From assembly GCF_907164915.1 (NCBI RefSeq), contig NC_061862.1, forward strand, positions 88,398,846 to 88,462,845: a stretch of 64,000 nt of DNA. The letters are read 5' to 3'. Shown here one piece after another: positions 50,351-61,600 of the stretch. Numbering within the stretch: the stretch's first letter is position 1; every line of letters begins with the position of its first letter. A program made the translations under genes and the position numbers. Source of the stretch: Impatiens glandulifera (lineage: Eukaryota; Streptophyta; Magnoliopsida; Ericales; Balsaminaceae). A model generated the notes under the pieces. The model was not told where the DNA came from and did no database searches. It saw only the letters and a program-made list of their open reading frames with translations.

Positions 50351-51991
50351 CAAAAATGAATTTATTGAAGTATAATTATAATTTTTTCCTCTTTCTTTCT
50401 TAATCTATTATATATAATTGTTTGAATAACATTATACACATCTATTTTGATTACATTATATTATTCATCTTAAAGATCGACCTTCATGAGTTCAAATAAG
50501 TTTTTTTTTACTTAACTTTATATTATCTTTCTATAAAAAATGCATTTTACATTTCTAGATACATGATAGGTTATCTTTCTATAAAAAATGCATTTTACAT
50601 TTCTAGATACATGATAGGTATGAAATGAGTTTTACGTTTCTAGATACATGATAGGTTTATTTTGACGTAGGTTAGATTGTGCAAATTATAAGAATTTTAA
50701 CTGGTTAAATTTGTAAAATTATAAACAAATATCGTATCATTAATATCAAAATTTATAAATTAAAATTTAATTTTCACAATAAACTTAGAAAATTATATTA
50801 TTAATTTTTATTTTCTATAAAAAAATTTAATTTAAATTTAATTTTTTCATTAAATTTTTTCAATTATTTTTATTTACACCTTCCTTCTTTATTTTAATAA
50901 AATATAATTTAAATTTTAAAATACATAAAAATTTTATTTTATCATATTTAACTAATTTTTATATTAAAAGTATTTTTTTAATTTATAAAAATTAAACTTT
51001 TCAAAAAAAAATTATTACTTTTGTTTTTAATCAAATATAATTCAAATATTTTTGAAATAATTATAATTATTTTTATATAAATGTAATTTTTCTATAACAA
51101 TTATAAGTTTAATTTAAATTTTAAATACATAAAATATTGTTTATTTTTCTTACTTATATATTTCTTATAATAAAATTAATATATATTTTTATATATTCTT
51201 ATAATGTTTATCATTAACTTTAAATTTTATATTCATTTTTTTATAAATAAGTTATTATATTAAGTATTAAATTATTTTCATTAAATTAAAATTTTTATTA
51301 AATTTATTAAGATTTTATTTTTTATTTAATCAAAATATAATTAAAATAATTTTTTTTAATAAATCTTATTTTCATAAAATTTAAATTTGCATTTAAATTA
51401 TTAAAAACTTATTTTTCATTATATTTAATATGTTTTTAATTTTAATCAAATATAATTAAAATTTAAAATACATAAAAGTTTAGTAAAATTATTATTTTAA
51501 AATTTATTTTTTTAAACATATTTATTATTCATTATATTTAAATATGATTTCTCTGTAACAAAAATAAATTTTAATTTAATTTTTAAGTACATGAAAAGTA
51601 TTTTGTAGTTTTTTATTATTAAGTATATTATTTATTTGTTTAATTATACTTATAATATTTACAATTTATTTTAATTTTTGAATTAAACATATATTAATCA
51701 TTAATTCATAAAAATAATTTTATATTTTGAATTAAATATGAAATTTAATTTTTAATTGAAAAACTCTTATTGAGTTTTTATTATTTAACATAATTATTTT
51801 TTATATAAATATAATTTACATATAACAAATATTATTTTATTTTTTAATTATATATTTCTTATATTTAGAATATATATTTTTTAATATTCTTTATAACTAA
51901 TTTTAAACTATGACTTTTATTAGAATTTACATTAAATTTGTATTAAAATTATTAAAATTATATTTTTTCTATTTAATTAAATATAATTTAT
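50351..51991. repeat. AT-rich filler with a 48-bp tandem repeat
   Basis: Last filler of the array, collinear with 38,640-40,150. At 50,523-50,655 it holds two full copies and one truncated copy of a 48-bp unit (TTATCTTTCTATAAAAAATG...ACATGATAGG). It ends abruptly at the putative LTR boundary. No gene. Confidence 0.65.
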
Positions 51992-52180
51992 ATTTTTAAA
52001 TAAATCTGTAGCCTACCAAATGATTTTTGTTTACAAATATAAAAAAATAAAGGAAGAATATCGTACAAATAAAATAAATAATATTTTTATAATTAAGTTG
52101 AATTTTAAATGATTTAATTTATTATTAAATATATTATTTTATTTTATATGCCGAAATAAATAAGAAAATAAATAGGCTAA

Positions 52181-52248
<68 letters not shown>

Positions 52249-53600
52249 TTAGTTTATTTTGGCAAATAAATAGGATAAATAAAATTAATAAATATTAATT
52301 TTGATTTATTGTTTTTACAGGATTAAGGAAAATGATTAAATAAAAATGGTTACAAACTCAATGACTCAATGATCGTGCGTTCTTAAATGACTGGTCTTGG
52401 TGCAAAATTGTTTCAGCAAATTAAATCGTGGAGTGGGCGAGAGAATCCTATAAATATAAATATCAGACAACGAAACCACATAAAAAAACAAGAGAAAGAA
52501 GAAAAAAAAGGAAGAGCAAGAAAAGAAAAAGAAAAGAGAGATAATAATTTTTAGCATTTTAGGAAGTATTTAAAATCACTGTATAAGATCTCATTTTATT
52601 TTAATTTAATTTATAAATTTCAATTTGATACATTTGGAGTTTGTTATATTTAATTTATAATTTAATTTCTTTAAATTTAAATTACTAATTAAAATTCACT
52701 ACTAACCTAATTTAAAAACTTTATTTTTTTGTTGAATTAAATTTATTCTATTAATTTTATATTATAAATATTCAACTTTAAATTGTGAAATTATACAAAA
52801 CGGGATTGTCGTTCTTGAGCAACGACAACCCTAAAGATATCACAACAAGAAAATGTATGATTTGACAGCAACTTGCCAGCAACGGAAAGGTTGAAAATGA
52901 AGTTCGATGACCAACCCAATAACTGAACCCATAACTCACGGTTTGTTTCTATTTTATTTTATTTTTCTTTAAATGACTTTGGACCATTTTATAAAAACTC
53001 AAAAATAAAAATAATACTTTTTATAAAAATAATTTTTTTTAAATATTGGTTTTAATTTTTGTGTCCTATTATAAAACTCCAAAAATCGTAAAACATAAAA
53101 TTAATTTATGAATATAATAAATTTTAATTCCCTTTATTTTTTTTCATTTGATTTCTCAGTTTATTTATTTATTTGTGAATAATTATTATTATTATTTGTT
53201 ATTATATTTAATAAGTATTATGTTTAGATTGATTTAATATTAATATTTTAGATCGGATAGAAATTGAAAAATAAACGAATAAAATAAATGTAAAATATTT
53301 TCTAAATATAGCCAAAATATTAGAAGTATATTTTTTTTTAACGGGCATATGAGACATAGCATTGAACCCTTAAAGAATTTCTTTTCAAAAGACGTTATTG
53401 TTTTATATGCCAAATTTATTTTTCCTAATTTTATTAGAAAATTTAGGTGGCAACTCTTTAGTCACAAACTAGTTTTTAAAAAAATTCCCGATTTGATTTA
53501 ATTTTATTTTAAAAATTTTAAAGAGATATTAATATTTTATATTTATTTTTTAAAAGTCGAAAAATCATTTTTTGGGGGAGGACGTTTTGAAACGCGTACA
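51992..53600 (+). repeat. Left (5') LTR of the Tat/Ogre-like element
   Basis: About 1.6 kb, matching 62,732-64,000 in order, with many differences. A TG that could be the true terminus is at 52,007. A TA tract lies at 52,185-52,243. CTATAAATATAAATA at about 52,449 is a possible TATA box. Relative to the right copy, about 110 bp is missing after the purine run near 52,540. It ends ACGCGTACA before the primer-site-like motif. Confidence 0.62.
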
Positions 53601-53606
53601 GTTTAC

Positions 53607-53624
53607 TGGCGACTCTGCTGGGGA
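53607..53624 (+). other. Primer-binding-site-like motif
   Basis: TGGCGACTCTGCTGGGGA, starting with the TGG complement of a tRNA 3' CCA and located about 6 bp after the left LTR. Plant Tat/Ogre elements use this type of site; the tRNA identity (Arg reported for Ogre) is from memory and unverified. Confidence 0.6.
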
Positions 53625-54462
53625 CTTTTGATGCTTAACTTAAAAATAATATTTTAGTCATTCATTTTTAGAAAAAATATATTTTACACTTACACGGGTA
53701 TTAAAAACCAAGATTTTGTTTTCTTAATGTGCATGAGCTCTAGGGCTCCGATGTGAAGATAGTATAAGGTATACGTCATTGGATGGAGCTTATACATCTA
53801 TTGATTACTTGCTAAGATTGTCAATGAGGAATGACGATTGTTTGATTTGTGAGTTGAGTATACACTAGGAAAAAAACCCTAATTAACCCTCTCTACTTTT
53901 CAAAAATCCCTTACTATTGAAAATGAGGAATTTTGAAATAGTGATGAGGAGTACGTCCAATTGAGAGATCCTCTTACATCGAGAGATCCCTTTTGGGATA
54001 GTATCCTTGTCGGTAGAACAACTCACTCTTAAGTCACTCCTAACTTTAGAACAAAAATCCAAAAAGTCAATTCTGCCAAGTCGTTGCCTCATCTCGTTCT
54101 GTCGAGCAACAAAGCCACGTCACGAAGCTTTCAAACTTATGTGTTTACATTTTATGTGTGCTTGCATATAGATTCTTAGTTGCTCATGTTATCCACTTCG
54201 AATTCAGAAAATATGAAAAGTCGAAAAGATTAAGTTCAACGTTAGAAGATTCTAGAGAAAGAGACTAAGTCAAACTTTAAGAAAAGAATAAGTCTAAACT
54301 TAGAAAATTTTAGAAAAGAGGAGAAGTTATGAAATACTAAGTCCAACTTTGGAAAATTATAGAAAATCTTAAAAGAGAAAATTCAAGAAATCTAGAAATC
54401 AAAAGAGAAAATTGTAATCTAACTAGTTCTTGTCTTTGTGTCTTTACTACTCATGATTATAG
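53625..54462 (+). other. 5' internal region of the Tat/Ogre-like element, non-coding
   Basis: No gene is supported. The first half is of mixed composition (GAGAGATCC repeated at about 53,962 and 53,982). From about 54,200 the sequence is purine-rich, with loosely repeated AAGTC(C/A)AACTTT and AGAAAATTTTAGAAAAG words. Open frames on the minus strand here lack any recognisable domain. Confidence 0.5.
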
Positions 54463-54594
54463 GCGTAAACATGATCAAGAAAGACATGTGAGACGCAAAG
54501 ATGATCAAGAAAGGCGTGTGAGACGCAAAGACGTTCAAGAAAAAACGTGTGAGAGGTAAAGACGATCAAGAGAGATGTGTAAAACGCAAAGATG
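54463..54594 (+). repeat. 30-bp minisatellite (about four copies), interrupted by element 2
   Basis: Units of GATCAAGAAAGRCGTGTGAG followed by ACGCAAAGAT; because the unit is 30 bp it also reads as a ten-residue repeat DQERHVRRKD in one frame. The third unit is 31 bp, so the frame is not kept. The array resumes at 59,673 (AGATGATCAAGAAAGACAAG) on the far side of the copia insertion. Confidence 0.8.
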
Positions 54595-55091
54595 TGTTGG
54601 GACTTTGGGTCCAGCCCAATTAGGCATTTAATAAAACAAGCAAAACCCTAAGAATGCTGCTCATTCTATCACTTCTAGAGAGAGAAGCCATTCTGCAAAA
54701 GAAGAGAAGAAACAGAGAAGAAGAAACAGAAGAAGAAGAAGAGAAGGAGGCAGTAGATCTCTTACATTTTCACCTTCAGGTTTCAATCTCTTGTTATCTT
54801 ATATCTAGACTAGCTTAAGTCTGAATGAATCTGGTTTTCTCTGTTTGTATGCCTCAACTTTGGGTTTAAAGTTGAGAAGAACATTTGTATCTGTTTCTTG
54901 CTTATAGTGAAATTTGTTGGTTGGCCCCGTGGTTTTTTACCCTCCAGGTTGAGAGGGTTTTCCACGTAAATCTGGTGTTGTTTTGTTCTGTGTTTGATCT
55001 TCTGTTTTAGACTTGGATAACCTGTGCATTTACCCATCTCACATTGCTAGATTACAGTATAAAAGTAATCTTCATTTCAAAATTCCCAAAA
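54595..55091 (+). repeat. 5' LTR of element 2
   Basis: Starts TGTTGGGAC. The last base pair of the terminal CA is changed here (CCCAAAA against CCCAACA in the 3' LTR). It contains a GAAGAAGAAG-rich leader and TTGGCCCCGTGG. The LTRs differ by about 12 changes, including a 2-bp indel (TTGCTTATAG against TTGTTATAG). Confidence 0.93.
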
Positions 55092-55093
55092 AG

Positions 55094-55105
55094 TGGTATC
55101 AGAGC
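55094..55105 (+). other. Primer binding site of element 2
   Basis: TGGTATCAGAGC, a full match to the classic initiator-Met tRNA primer site of plant copia elements, two bases after the LTR. Confidence 0.93.
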
Positions 55106-55143
55106 TGTTAGGTTTATTTTGAAGAGTGCTTTTGTAGGTTGAG

Positions 55144-55875
55144 ATGGAAGGCAATAGCACAATGATCAGGTTGACAAATAATAACTAGCAGATTTGGAAA
55201 TCCAAGATGGAGGATATCCTTTACTGTAAAGACTTGTATGAGCCGGTTGAGGGAGATAGTGCGAAGCCAAAAGATATGTCTGATAGTGATTGGACAAAAT
55301 TGAACAGGAAAGTAGTTGGCACAATCAGACAGTGGCTTGATGATAGCGTGTACCACCATGTAGCAAGTGAAAAGAGTGCACATGAGTTGTGGAAGAAGCT
55401 GGAGTCATTGTATGAGCAGAAAACAGCAGGTAACAAAGCGTTTCTAATTCGAAAGTTAGTAAATCTGAAATTTAGAGAAGGTGCAGGTGTTGCTGAGCAT
55501 TTAAATGATTTCCAGAGCTTGATTAATCAATTGTCAGTGATGGAGATGACCTTAGAAGATGAGTTGCAAGCTTTATTGCTCTTGGGATCATTGCCCGACA
55601 GTTGGGAGACATTGGTTGTGACAGTTAGTAATGCAGCTCCGAATGGTGTGCTTACTATGAGTATAGTTACTAGCAGCTTGTTCAATGAGGAGACAAGAAG
55701 GAAGTCAACTAATACAAATAGTGCACAAGCCCTAGTCATAGAGAACAGGGGAAGAGCTGAACACCGACAACAATCAAGAGGCCATAGCAAGTCAAGAGGC
55801 AGATCAAAATCTAAGGGAAGAGAATGTTATCACTGTGGTAAAGAAGGTCACATGAAGAAAAATTGTAGAGCCTGA
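55144..55875 (+). pseudogene. gag: gag of element 2
   Basis: The ATG at 55,144 is the first after the primer site; a TAG at 55,186 interrupts codon 15. The frame is then open to a TGA at 55,873. Segments in order: IWKSKMEDIL, VVGTIRQWLDDSVYHHV, LWKKLESLYEQKTAGNKAFL, HLNDFQSLINQL and LLLLGSLPDSWETL; then a basic Ser/Arg stretch (SRGHSKSRGRSKSKGR) and an intact CCHC zinc knuckle CYHCGKEGHMKKNC at 55,825-55,866. Gag assembles the cytoplasmic particle, and the knuckle binds RNA. Compared with element 1, the knuckle is intact and there are fewer lesions. Confidence 0.93.
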
Positions 55876-56712
55876 AAAAGACTACAAAATGAAGGCAAAA
55901 ATCAGAAGAAAGATGATGAAAACAGAAATATCACAGCCACAGTAATTGCAGAGGATGTAGTTATTCTTTCTTGTGAAAAGGAATAATATCTACATGTAGA
56001 AGATCACCAAGGAGTTAAGTGGATAGTTGATACAGGTTCTTGCTATCATGCTACACCGAATAAAGAGTTCTTCACCACGTACAAGGCTGGAGATCTTGGT
56101 ACAGTGAAGATGGGTAATACTAGTCACTCAAGCATTGTGGGTATTGGTGACATTTATTTGCAGACAGAACAGGGGCATCGGTTAACACTGAAAGATGTGC
56201 GACATATTCCTGATTTGCGTCTAAATTTGATATCAGGTGATGCATTGGACAAAGATGGATTCAAGCATTATCTTGGTGGTGGTGAATGGAAACTCAGCAA
56301 AGGATCAATGATTGTAGCAAAAGGGAAGTCGTGGCACTCATTGTACAGAACACATGTGAAGGTACTCAAAGATGATTTGAATGCAGTACAAGCTGAAAGC
56401 TCTCTAAACCTGTGGCATCAACACCTTGGCCACATGAGTGAGAAAGGGCTGCGAATTCTGGTGAGGAAGCTGCACATCCCCTCAACCAAAGATGAGGTTC
56501 TGGATCTATGCGACTACTGCCCATTTGGTAAGCAACATCGAGTCTCTTTTAGTCAGACATCAGAAAGAAAACATAATGTGTTAGACTTGATTTATTCTGA
56601 TGTGTGTGGTCCTTTTGAAGTGGAGTCATTGGGTGGCAATCGATATTTTTTAACATTTATTGATGATGCGTCTAGAAAAGTGTGGATTTATTTTATGAGA
56701 ACAAAAGACTAG
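55876..56712 (+). pseudogene. pol: Protease and integrase N-terminus of element 2 pol
   Basis: Same frame as gag, with a TAA at 55,984. The aspartic protease motif DTGSCYHATP starts at 56,029 with an intact D-T-G. The flap-like IVGIGDIYLQTEQGH and LKDVRHIPDLRLNLIS follow. The pre-integrase zinc motif is complete (H105 and H110 in LWHQHLGH, C136 and C139 in LCDYC, counted from 56,104). The first integrase Asp is in YSDVCGPF. A TAG at 56,710 cuts the integrase core. Confidence 0.93.
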
Positions 56713-58182
56713 GTATTCAATTACTTTCAAAAGTTCCATGTCATGGTAGAAAGAGAGACAGACAGTAAGCTGAAATATCTTCGCTCTGATAACGGGGGAG
56801 AGTATACCTCCAAGGAATTTAAAGCATACTGTACCAAATATGGTATTCGACATGAGAAGACAGTGCCTGGAACTCCGCAGCGCAATGGTGTGGCTGAGAG
56901 AATGAATCGCACTATTGTAGAAAAGGTGAGATGCATGCTGAAGATGGCAAAGTTGCCAAAACAGTTTTGGGGAGAAGCAGTTCGCACAGCCTGCTATCTC
57001 ATAAACAGGTCGCCATCTGTTCCTTTGAAATTCGAGATACCAGAAACAGTATGGTCTAAGAAGAATGTTTCATACTCACATCTAAGGGTGTTTGGATGCA
57101 AAGCATATGTGCATATTCCAAAGGAACAAAGATCCAAGTTGGATGATAAAGCAACTCCATGTATTTTCCTTGGATATGGAAATGAAGAATTTGGGTACAG
57201 GTTATGGGACTCAGAAAAGAAGAGAATTGTCAGGTGCAGAGATGTTGTGTTCTTTGAAGGTCAGACAGGGATAAGTCCAGAAATCAACGAGAATTCAGAG
57301 AGGGTTGATGAGTTTATAGAACTCATACCAGTTCCTTCATATGTACAGTCAGCAGTAACAAATGAAGATGAACATGATGAAGAAGTTGCTGAAGAAACCT
57401 CTGACATGAATGGTAGTAATGATGATGATATTGTTAATGATGCTTCTATGCAGGGAGAGCAACATCATCAAGTGGAGCCAGAAGAGCCCCAAGTAAGAAG
57501 ATCAGAAAGAGAGCACAAACCTTCTAAAAGATACCCTTCTTTAGAGTATATCCTGTTGACAGAAGAAGGAGAGACAGAAAGTTTCCAGGAGGCACAAGCT
57601 CATAAAGACAAAGTTAAGTGGCAGAATGCAATGAAAGATGAGATGAAGTCATTGCAAGAGATGGGCACATATGAGCTGGTGGAACTTCCTAAGGGCCGAA
57701 AGGAATTGAGAAACAAATGGGTGTTCAAGCTAAAGAGAGATGAAAATGGAGAAATTATGAAGTACAAAGCTCGACTTGTTGTAAAGGGTTTTGGACAGAA
57801 ACAGGGCATCGACTTTGAGGAGATTTTCTCACCAGTGGTAAAGATGACTTCCATTCGTACAGTGTTAGGTCTAGTAGCTAACTTAGACCTTGAGCTTGAG
57901 CAACTTGATGTAAAAACTGCATTTCTTCATGGTAACTTGAAAGAAGAGATCTACATGGTGCAACCAGAGGGTTTTGAAGTGAAAGAAAAGGAAAACATGG
58001 TTTGCAAATTGAAGAAGAGTCTATACGGGTTGAAACAAGCTCCGAGACAGTGGTACAAGAAATTTGACTCTTTTATGATGAGTCATGGGTACCAGAGAAC
58101 CAAGGCAGATCCGTGTGTTTACTTCAAAAGATTTTCTAATGGAAAGTTTCTGATCCTTTACTTTATGTTGATGATATGTTGA
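56713..58182 (+). pseudogene. pol: Integrase core/C-terminus and reverse transcriptase N-terminal part of element 2
   Basis: Counted from 56,743, the catalytic Asp16 (RSDNGGEY) and Glu52 (NGVAERMNR) are separated by the standard 35 residues. The GKR-like region is LRVFGCKAYVHIPKEQRSKL...FLGYGNEEFGYRLWD. An acidic linker (DEHDEEVAEET) leads to the reverse transcriptase: [60 protein letters not shown] and [18 protein letters not shown]. The frame is lost by a one-base deletion at about 58,155-58,160, immediately before the YVDD catalytic motif. Confidence 0.93.
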
Positions 58183-59129
58183 TTGTAGGACATGATGCTG
58201 AGAAAATAGCAATGTTGAAGATGGAGATGTCCAAGACATTTGACATGAAGGACATGGGCCAAGCACGTCAAATATTGGGAATGCAGATTACTCGTGACAG
58301 AAAAGCTAAGAGACTTTGGTTGTCACAAGAGAAGTACATTGAAAGGGTGCTTGAAAGATTCAACATGCAAGGAGCAAAGGAAGTAAGTTGTCCACTTCCT
58401 AGCCATTTTAAATTGAGCAAGAAGATGTGTCCATCAACAGAGAAAGAAAATGATGAAATGTCAAGTGTTCCATACTCCTCAGCTATAGGGAGTTTGATGT
58501 ATGCAATGGTTTGCACTAGGCCAGATATAGCGCATGCAGTCGGTGTGGTAAGTAGGTTCCTCTCTAATCCAGGAAAACAACATTGGGAAGCAGTGAAGTG
58601 GATTCTTAGATATCTAAGAGGCACTTCCAATTTGTGTTTGAGTTTTGGAAATGGTGAAGCTGTGTTAGAAGGTTACACAGATGCTGATATGGCTGGAAAT
58701 CTAGATCACAGAAAATCCACTTCGGGTTATGTGTTTACTTTTGCAGGGGGAGCCGTGTCATGGCAATCCAAATTGCAAAAATGTGTGGCTTTATCAACAA
58801 CAGAAGCAGAATACATTGCAGCAACTGAAGCTGGTAAGGAGTTATTGTGGATGATTAGATTTCTCCTAGAGCTTGGTATGCAACGAGAAGATGCAATTGT
58901 TTTCTGTGATAGCCAGAGTGCAATAGATTTGAGCAAGAATGCTACATATCATTCCAGAACTAAGCATATTGATGTGAGGTTTCATTGGTTAAGAGATGTA
59001 ATAGAAAACCAGCAGATGAAGTTGAAGAAAATCCACACGGATAAGAACCCGTCAGACATGTTTACGAAGATTGTTCCAAAAGATAAGCTCGAGCTTTGTT
59101 GTCGGCTTGTCGGCATGAATACCAAGTGA
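58160..59129 (+). pseudogene. pol: Reverse transcriptase catalytic part and RNase H of element 2
   Basis: In the shifted frame the sequence opens with YVDDMLIVG and continues through MGQARQILGMQI and SLMYAMVCTRPDIAHAVGVV. RNase H acidic residues appear in YTDADMAGNLD, STTEAEYIA, FCDSQSAID and HTDKNPSDMFTK. The natural stop is TGA at 59,127. No further lesion was seen in this 970-bp stretch. Confidence 0.93.
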
Positions 59130-59164
59130 TGACTTGAAGATCGGTGTACCTCTCTCCGTGGGCT

Positions 59165-59175
59165 GGAGGGGGAGA
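59165..59175 (+). other. Polypurine tract of element 2
   Basis: GGAGGGGGAGA, one base before the 3' LTR. Confidence 0.9.
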
Positions 59176-59176
59176 T

Positions 59177-59672
59177 TGTTGGGCCTTTGGGTCCAGCCCA
59201 ATTAGGCATTTAATAAAACAAGCAAAACCCTAAGAATGTTGCTCATTCTATCACTTCTAGAGAGAGAAGCCATTTTGCAAAAGAAGATAAGAAACAGAGA
59301 AGAAGAAACAGAGGAAGAAGAAGAGAAGGAGGCAGTAGATCTCTTACATTTTCACCTTCAGGTTTCAATCTCTTGTTATCTTATATCTAGACTAGCTTAA
59401 GTCTGAATGAATCTGGTTTTCTCTGTTTGTATGCCTCAACTTTGGGTTTAAAGTTGAGAAGAACATTTGTATCTGTTTCTTGTTATAGTGAAATTTGCTG
59501 GTTGGCCCCGTGGTTTTTTACCCTCCAGGTTGAGAGGGTTTTCTACGTAAATATGGTGTTGTTTTGTTATGTGTTTGATCTTCTATTTTAGACTTGGATA
59601 ACCTGTGCATTTACCCATCTCACATTGCTAGATTACAGTATAAAAGTAATCTTCATTTCAAAATTCCCAACA
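59177..59672 (+). repeat. 3' LTR of element 2
   Basis: TGTTGGGCC...CCCAACA, with regular TG...CA ends, followed directly by the AGATG target duplication. Confidence 0.95.
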
Positions 59673-59677
59673 AGATG

Positions 59678-60600
59678 ATCAAGAAAGACAAGAAGATTTG
59701 AAGATTCGATGGCTTAGACTAGATTTCTATACTTCAAATGTAAATCTCTTTATGAAGATACATGAGCGACATTGCAATGAAAGGATGCGAGGTGCATGTT
59801 TGTGACTGTTTGTGTTTTATCCACAGGCATGGAAAATCAATTTAATTCCTTTGATACTCACATCTTTTCTTCACATAACTAGTTTTAGGAATGAGAGTCC
59901 ATTGCATACTAGGGTTTATGTGCATACGAGCAACGCATTGCTTGTTTTTATTTACTAAAGGTTCAAACTCAATTCGTTCTCTTCAACACAACATATTCAT
60001 ATTCATCATCGTTCTCAATGACTAACCCACTTAGAAGGTTCAATGAGTCAATTCGTCTAAGTCTAGACGATCTTTTAGATATGCTGATACAATTGGGGCA
60101 ACAATTTGAGGACCTCATAGTAGAAATCAAAACTTATCCGACAATCGAACCCCTCAGACTGAAAAGCTTGTGACAAGAAATGAACTCGTCGGGCCTGATT
60201 TTCTCATATTATGAGAGTACGGAGGCAACCTCTCACGAGGTTCGATCCCAAAAAAATCATTTCCCTTGTACGGAACTACGTTGGTCCTGAATTCCCCCAG
60301 CTATTGGATACGTAGGCAGTTTGTTTAAGCTCAGTCCTAAACTTTTTCATAAAAACACAAAACTCTATTTCAACACTAGGGGAATTTTATTAAAATTAAA
60401 ATGATGGTTAAAATGATGAACTTTTAGCTTAGGTAAAAAGCTAACATTGACCAGGTCAAACGTCAAAATCCAACATTGAAACTAGGGGCATTGGAAACGA
60501 TCAAATGCTTTAACGTGATTGATTATGATCACATTGAGACGATTGTTGACCTTTTGATCCCTCTAAACGAATGATGGATAAAGAAATTAATACAAAAAGT
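59678..60600 (+). other. Internal region of the Tat/Ogre-like element with small ORF
   Basis: Non-repetitive sequence. The only ATG-started frame of note is 60,018-60,173 (51 codons, MTNPLRRFNESIRL...LDMLIQLGQQFEDL), which could be the remnant of a coiled-coil or Gag-like start but is not recognised. GGAACTACGTTGGTCCTGAA (about 60,270) and GGATACGTAGGCAG (about 60,307) recall phrases in plant Tat/Ogre elements. A single hairpin TTAGCTT/AAGCTAA occurs at 60,424-60,444, a forerunner of the array at 61,601. Confidence 0.5.
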
Positions 60601-60636
60601 GAAACGAGGATTTAGAAAACAAGTAAGGATAAGGAA

Positions 60637-61097
60637 ATGTCAATTGTTTCTTTGACTGTCTCAAAAGGAACCAAAGTAACTCTTGAAATTCGAATAGAGT
60701 ATTATCCAATTGAACTCGCTCGAAATTCTTACGGAGCGCCTGAAACCTTGTTGGAAAAGCTCGTGGAAAAGTCAAAATTCCAAAACTCAGAACCATTGTT
60801 GCCAACAAAGGTGTTTCATCTCTAATGGAGGTTATGTGTGAGAACTCAATGCCTCTAAAAAGTAGAAACATACGAGAATTTATATTAAACAAGATTGTGT
60901 TGGTTGAGATATTAAAATCACCACTTGTTGTTCAACCTAGACTCTTGTCTGGATTGCTAAATACAAGAACAAAAGTGTATCATTTTATTAGATATACCCT
61001 GGTCATAGGAAAAGAAATGGTGAAAAAGACACTCATAGTGGTTGAGATATTGAAATCACCACTTGTTGTTCACCTAGACTTTTGTCAGATTTGCTAA
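60637..61097 (+). pseudogene. Two short open frames of unknown identity with an internal 138-bp duplication
   Basis: Frames 60,637-60,825 and 60,825-61,097 meet at the stop/start. Neither is recognised. The second gives VEILKSPLVV twice because the DNA from 60,901 is tandemly duplicated at 61,039 with a 138-bp period (TGGTTGAGATATT(A/G)AAATCACC...). No retroviral motif is visible. They may be chance frames in a decayed internal region. Confidence 0.3.
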
Positions 61098-61129
61098 AGG
61101 CAAGAACAAAAGTGTATCGATTCTATCAG

Positions 61130-61600
61130 ATATACCTCGAGTATGTCTAAAGAAATACACTTTAAGGCTTAGAATACGAAGCACATAACTTCCTGAAGAG
61201 AAACGAGATATAACCTCATGGTACATGGTTGAAAGATTAAGCTTGACGTGAACTTCATATATTGATGTTCGGGCATAAAGGATCCTCCAAGGAAAATTGA
61301 GGCTATCGTTCGTACTATAGTTTGAATTCGTAATTGATAAACTCTATGTCAAAGAAATGCACTTGCGATTGGTCTCCTTTTGAATAGTCAATAGACAATA
61401 TACTGAACTGGTTCTTGAAGATGTTTTGATCCAACATCACAAAAAATGTGAGAACGTAGAGGCGCTCAAATACCTAGAAGATTAAGAAGGTGTAAATTTT
61501 GTTTCTCAAGTGTGGTTGGCTAGTCATGTGATAAAAAATTACGGAAACATTTTATACTAGGGTGTTCCTATTAAAATGAAAATATAAAAGTTTTTAATTA
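61130..61600. other. Unassigned internal sequence
   Basis: No gene, repeat or motif that I can name; composition is mixed, with short Lys/Arg-rich frames only. Confidence 0.4.

Larger units (their letters stand above)
54595..59672 (+). mobile_element. Ty1/copia (Tnt1-like) LTR retrotransposon, element 2, nested
   Basis: About 5.08 kb and complete in structure: LTR, primer site TGGTATCAGAGC, gag, protease, integrase, reverse transcriptase, RNase H, polypurine tract, LTR. The flanks carry a perfect 5-bp duplication AGATG (54,590-54,594 and 59,673-59,677). The LTRs differ at about 12 positions by eye, so it is much younger than element 1. Four in-frame stops and one frameshift make it non-autonomous. 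Confidence 0.96.

Noticed and set aside
52366..52557. Minus-strand Phe/Ser-rich frame (also 63,143-63,343)
   Set aside because: It is the complement of the purine-rich run in the LTR pair, so it is a composition artefact.
53883..54092. Minus-strand 69-codon frame in the 5' internal region
   Set aside because: No similarity recognised and opposite to the element's orientation; likely chance.
55114..55383. Minus-strand frames across both copia polyproteins (for example 56,727, 57,600, 58,268)
   Set aside because: Antisense shadows of gag-pol; no independent support.
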